Origin: Ochrobactrum teleogrylli
GTDB taxonomy: Bacteria > Pseudomonadota > Alphaproteobacteria > Rhizobiales > Rhizobiaceae
Direction of reading: 5' to 3'
Assembly (NCBI RefSeq): GCF_006376685.1
Contig: NZ_VEWL01000004.1
Location: 62,001-126,000, forward strand
Length of the DNA: 64,000 bases
Shown here: positions 61,702 through 64,000 of the stretch, one piece after another
How the letters are laid out: every line of letters begins with the position of its first letter
Numbering within the stretch: the first letter of the stretch is position 1
Translations under genes and position numbers: made by a program
The notes under the pieces: generated by a model
Database searches by the model: none
The model's input: the letters and a program-made list of their open reading frames with translations, nothing else
What the model was told of the DNA's origin: nothing

Positions 61702-61710
61702 TCGTCTGAA

Positions 61711-61739
61711 ATGCCGGTTCGCCCAGGGCGGGCCGGCAT
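61711..61739. terminator. Hairpin between the convergent MFS and marR2 genes
   Basis: ATGCCGG (61711-61717) pairs with CCGGCAT (61733-61739), and inner CGCCC pairs with GGGCG around a single base. The hairpin fills the gap between the two stops. There is no T-run on the right strand, so termination strength is uncertain. Confidence 0.55.
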
Positions 61740-62245
61740 CAAACTTCGTTTTTACGGATGTTTCGCAGCATTTTCTGCAAAGTGCCGACAAAGGCGCGAT
61801 GTTCGTCCTCATCGATGCCTTCGAACAATTGCAGCAGCAGGTCGTACATCGCGGGCCAGGCTTCATTGAAGACGTTTCGGCCTTCTTCCGTCAGCGAGAT
61901 GTCACGGATGCGCATGTCTTCGGCGCGGGCCTGTCGGCGGATGTAACCCTGCTCTTCAAGCGAATCCAGTGTGCGGCTCATCGTGGATTGCTCGGTAACG
62001 GTAAAGACCGCCAGTTCGTTGATCGTCGCGGAAGGCGTGACGCTCAAAACCGCCAGCGTTCGCAATTTCACCGTCGAGATCTGGCGATCTTTGAGCGATT
62101 CCGCGAGATTGGCATTATAGCGCGCCATTAGACGGTTCATCAGGTAGGGCGCAAAGCTGTTCAGGCCGATCTCGCCCAGCGAACGGGCGGGGTTATCCTC
62201 CTGATGCTCGGAAGCCAGAACCGTACCTGAGAAGCGTTCCTCCAT
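61739..62245 (-). CDS. MarR-family transcriptional regulator 2
   Basis: The 168-residue protein has a MarR core: YLMNRLMARYNANLAESLKD, ISTVKLRTLAVLSVTPSATI, the recognition region ELAVFTVTEQSTMSRTLDSL, and wing YIRRQARAEDMRIRDISLTE. I chose ATG 62245 (MEERFSGTVL) because GAGGGA is 5 bases upstream; ATG 62260 adds five residues. It lies leftward between the MFS carrier and the hydrolase and ligase genes. It differs from the MarR at 48256, so the cluster probably has two aromatic sensors. Likely targets are the palindrome at 56415 and its own operon, by position only. Confidence 0.85.
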   Translation of the reverse strand: MEERFSGTVLASEHQEDNPARSLGEIGLNSFAPYLMNRLMARYNANLAESLKDRQISTVKLRTLAVLSVTPSATINELAVFTVTEQSTMSRTLDSLEEQGYIRRQARAEDMRIRDISLTEEGRNVFNEAWPAMYDLLLQLFEGIDEDEHRAFVGTLQKMLRNIRKNEV

Positions 62246-62281
62246 GAATTCCCTCGTCATAGATCATGGTTGCAACAGTCA

Positions 62282-62311
62282 TGCGCCGGATGCATTTTGG
62301 CATCAGGCGCA
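62282..62311. repeat. Interrupted hairpin upstream of marR2
   Basis: TGCGCC/GGCGCA (62282-62287 and 62306-62311) with inner GATGC/GCATC and one unpaired base on each side form a 30-base stem-loop. It lies between the arylformamidase-like gene and the marR2 start. No T-run follows; an operator or a transcript-processing stem are both possible. Confidence 0.45.
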
Positions 62312-62450
62312 ACAAGGCGCTCTCATCGGTGTTAATATCGGTTGCGGAAAGATGCCAGTGAAAAGCGAGCCTGAAACGACAATCGCATCGACCTTCCCGC
62401 CCAGATCTCTGAAAACACCGCCGGTTTGGCCGTCGGATCGCAGGTTGGTG

Positions 62451-63287
62451 TCAGGGGCAGAGAAATTGGACGGCGCGGCTTTCGGGATCGCAAAGCGTAT
62501 CGATCACATTGCAATGATGCGTGCCGTCGATTTCCCAGGCGCTGGTCTCGATCCCCAATCCGTACCAGATGTTTGCCAGCAGCGCATTTTGCCGCCTGAA
62601 TTCCATCAGCTCGTCGCCGCCGACACAGCAATGCACGGCGATGTCCGTACGCGGGCGCTGGAGAGCGGCGCTTTCCGCGACAGCTTCCGCGGCATCCATA
62701 TGGAAAATATCGTTCATTGCGGTCTTGAGCAGCGGGCGCAGATCATGCAGCCCGCTGATGGAAAGGACACCTTTGATCCGCTCAGCCGTTGCGGCGGCTA
62801 TGGGCGCGTTTTCGCAGGCCATGCGGCTGACCAGATGGCCGCCTGCGGAATGGCCGGTCAAGGCAATGTCGCCGTCCACTTCCTGCGCCAGATGGTCGAG
62901 GAAGCGACCGATTTCCAGCGTGATGCCGGAAATCCGCACTTCGGGGCAGAGCGTATAGCTTGGCATGGCCACGCGATAACCGCGCGCAAGCGCGCCTTGC
63001 GCCAGATGCGACCAGAAACTTTTATCCAACCCCTTCCAATAGCCGCCATGGACGTAAACAACGGTGCCCTTGGCCGAGCCGTCCGGCAGGAAAAGATCGT
63101 AGTGGTTGCGTGCGCCGTCGCCATAGGCAATGTCGGGTATCAAACGGCCCTGATCGCGCATTTTTTCGCGAAAGCTGGAGGCCAGTTCCGTCCAGCGCGG
63201 CGGATAGCTGGCGGAATCGCTGATAGCTTTCATATTGTCATAGGCGGTATCGAAGTCGTGAAGCACTGAATTCTCCTGCATATCCAT
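62451..63287 (-). CDS. Alpha/beta hydrolase, arylformamidase-like
   Basis: The 278-residue protein has the alpha/beta-hydrolase fold with the HGGYW oxyanion motif (VYVHGGYWKGLDKSFWSHLA) and nucleophile ALTGHSAGGHLVSRM, both as in eukaryote-type kynurenine formamidase. The catalytic acid is probably in CCVGGDELMEFRRQ and the His in GTHHCNVIDTL. Such enzymes remove the formyl group from N-formylkynurenine or formylated aryl amines. I suggest ATG 63287 (MDMQENSVLHD) or 63281; no strong ribosome-binding site decides. It is 12 bases downstream of the ligase gene and probably coupled to it. In the anthranilate context, N-formylanthranilate or N-formylkynurenine are logical substrates. Confidence 0.8.
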   Translation of the reverse strand: MDMQENSVLHDFDTAYDNMKAISDSASYPPRWTELASSFREKMRDQGRLIPDIAYGDGARNHYDLFLPDGSAKGTVVYVHGGYWKGLDKSFWSHLAQGALARGYRVAMPSYTLCPEVRISGITLEIGRFLDHLAQEVDGDIALTGHSAGGHLVSRMACENAPIAAATAERIKGVLSISGLHDLRPLLKTAMNDIFHMDAAEAVAESAALQRPRTDIAVHCCVGGDELMEFRRQNALLANIWYGLGIETSAWEIDGTHHCNVIDTLCDPESRAVQFLCP

Positions 63288-63299
63288 GCGCAAGCCGCG

Positions 63300-64000
63300 T
63301 CAGGCGCGGGCTTCGCTAGCCGCCTGCGCACGCAGGGCGGATCGCTGCAATTTTCCGGATTCCGTCTTGGGCAGGCTGGAAACCCAGCATATCACGCGCG
63401 GATATTTATAAGGCGCGAGTTCGCTTTTGACATGGCTTTGCAGAGTTTCCTGCAAGTTCTGGTCGCCATTATAGCCCTCGTTCAGCACCACATAGGCTTT
63501 TACGATGCAGCCCCGTTCGTCATCGGGCGCTGCCACCACGCCGCATTCCGCCACGGCCGGATGCGCGAGCAGGCTGGCCTCGACCTCCGGTCCGGCAATG
63601 TTGTATCCGGCGGAAACGATCATGTCGTCATTGCGCGCCTGATACCAGAAATAGCCGTCCTCATCCATGACATAGGTATCGCCGGTGATGTTCCAGCCAT
63701 TCTCCACATATTTGGTCTGGCGCGGGTCGGCCAGATATTTGCAGCCGAGTGGCCCGCGAACGGCAAGGCGTCCGGGCGTGCCGGGCGCGCATTCCTGCCC
63801 GTTGTCATCGATCACGCGCGCTTCATAGCCGGGGATTGGCTTGCCAGTCGCGCCGGGGCGAATATCCTTTTCCGGCGCGGAGATGAAGATATGCAGCATT
63901 TCCGTGGCACCGATGCCGTCCGCCAGCGAAAGCCCGGTCGCGCGTTTCCACGCTTCGAAAGTGGGGAGCGGGAGGGCCTCACCGGCTGAAACACATTTGC
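63300..64000 (-). CDS. Aryl-CoA ligase (benzoate/2-aminobenzoate-CoA ligase family), 3' part only
   Basis: The frame is open to the right edge, so the N-terminal half lies outside the window; about 232 residues are visible. They belong to the AMP-dependent synthetase family: SAGEALPLPTFEAWKRATG, motif A5 DGIGATEMLHIFISA, the ATP-binding WNITGDTYVMDEDGYFWYQA (family TGD), the hinge RNDDMIVSAGYNIAGPEVEA, and the C-terminal lysine region PRVICWVSSLPKTESGKLQR. DGIGATEMLHIF is characteristic of benzoate-CoA ligase relatives. It should activate the aromatic acid as its CoA thioester for the fused monooxygenase. It is followed by the arylformamidase-like gene. Confidence 0.9.
   Translation of the reverse strand, partial: KCVSAGEALPLPTFEAWKRATGLSLADGIGATEMLHIFISAPEKDIRPGATGKPIPGYEARVIDDNGQECAPGTPGRLAVRGPLGCKYLADPRQTKYVENGWNITGDTYVMDEDGYFWYQARNDDMIVSAGYNIAGPEVEASLLAHPAVAECGVVAAPDDERGCIVKAYVVLNEGYNGDQNLQETLQSHVKSELAPYKYPRVICWVSSLPKTESGKLQRSALRAQAASEARA

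Overview
The window looks like part of the second replicon (chromosome II, a chromid) of a Brucellaceae alphaproteobacterium, Brucella or a close Ochrobactrum-type relative. This rests on a complete repABC replication and partition operon (34.2-38.0 kb) on the same DNA as core purine genes (guaA, guaB), a manB-manC pair resembling the Brucella lipopolysaccharide-core pair, a rhizobial-type L-rhamnose locus, and moderately high GC with codon usage typical of the group. No tRNA, rRNA, insertion sequence, prophage or CRISPR array was seen.

Layout. 0-8.4 kb: the 3' end of a CDP-diacylglycerol synthase gene, a NarL-type two-component system, and divergently a CUT2-type sugar ABC importer with an SMP-30/gluconolactonase-type hydrolase. 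8.4-14.2 kb: leftward guaA, an MTA/SAH nucleosidase, a hotdog thioesterase, an RsmB-type rRNA methyltransferase and guaB. 14.3-19.8 kb: a ClC antiporter, a DmpA-type peptidase, and manB-manC for GDP-mannose. 19.8-30.8 kb: the L-rhamnose regulon, with rhaD-rhaI leftward and rhaR-rhaS-rhaT-rhaP-rhaQ-rhaU-rhaK rightward around a perfect 19-bp inverted repeat. 30.8-34.1 kb: a decapitated emrA remnant with an intact emrB-like pump gene, marC and a K+ channel. 34.2-38.9 kb: repC, a predicted counter-transcribed RNA, repB and repA, then an AT-rich 890-bp gap. 38.9-43.2 kb: alkaline phosphatase, then a Tat-type exported protein and an ABC transporter whose permease has His/Asp-rich segments. 43.2-47.0 kb: an MFS carrier, an Ldh2-type dehydrogenase and an unusual regulator with two winged helices. 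47.0-64.0 kb: a large aromatic catabolic region.

The aromatic region is the most interesting part. It holds an isatin-hydrolase-like cyclase-family enzyme, two MarR regulators, a leftward beta-oxidation-like operon headed by a fused flavin monooxygenase/old-yellow-enzyme protein (the architecture of 2-aminobenzoyl-CoA monooxygenase/reductase), divergent indolepyruvate oxidoreductase subunits with an aromatic-acid MFS carrier, an arylformamidase-like hydrolase, and an aryl-CoA ligase cut by the window end. Together they suggest that indole or tryptophan derivatives (isatin, N-formylkynurenine-type compounds, indolepyruvate) are funnelled to anthranilate and degraded as CoA thioesters. That pathway is inference from gene families; the gene content and order are visible directly.

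Protein identities come from recognised motifs and remembered family architecture, not from database searches. Promoters, operators and RNAs are read by eye and are predictions.
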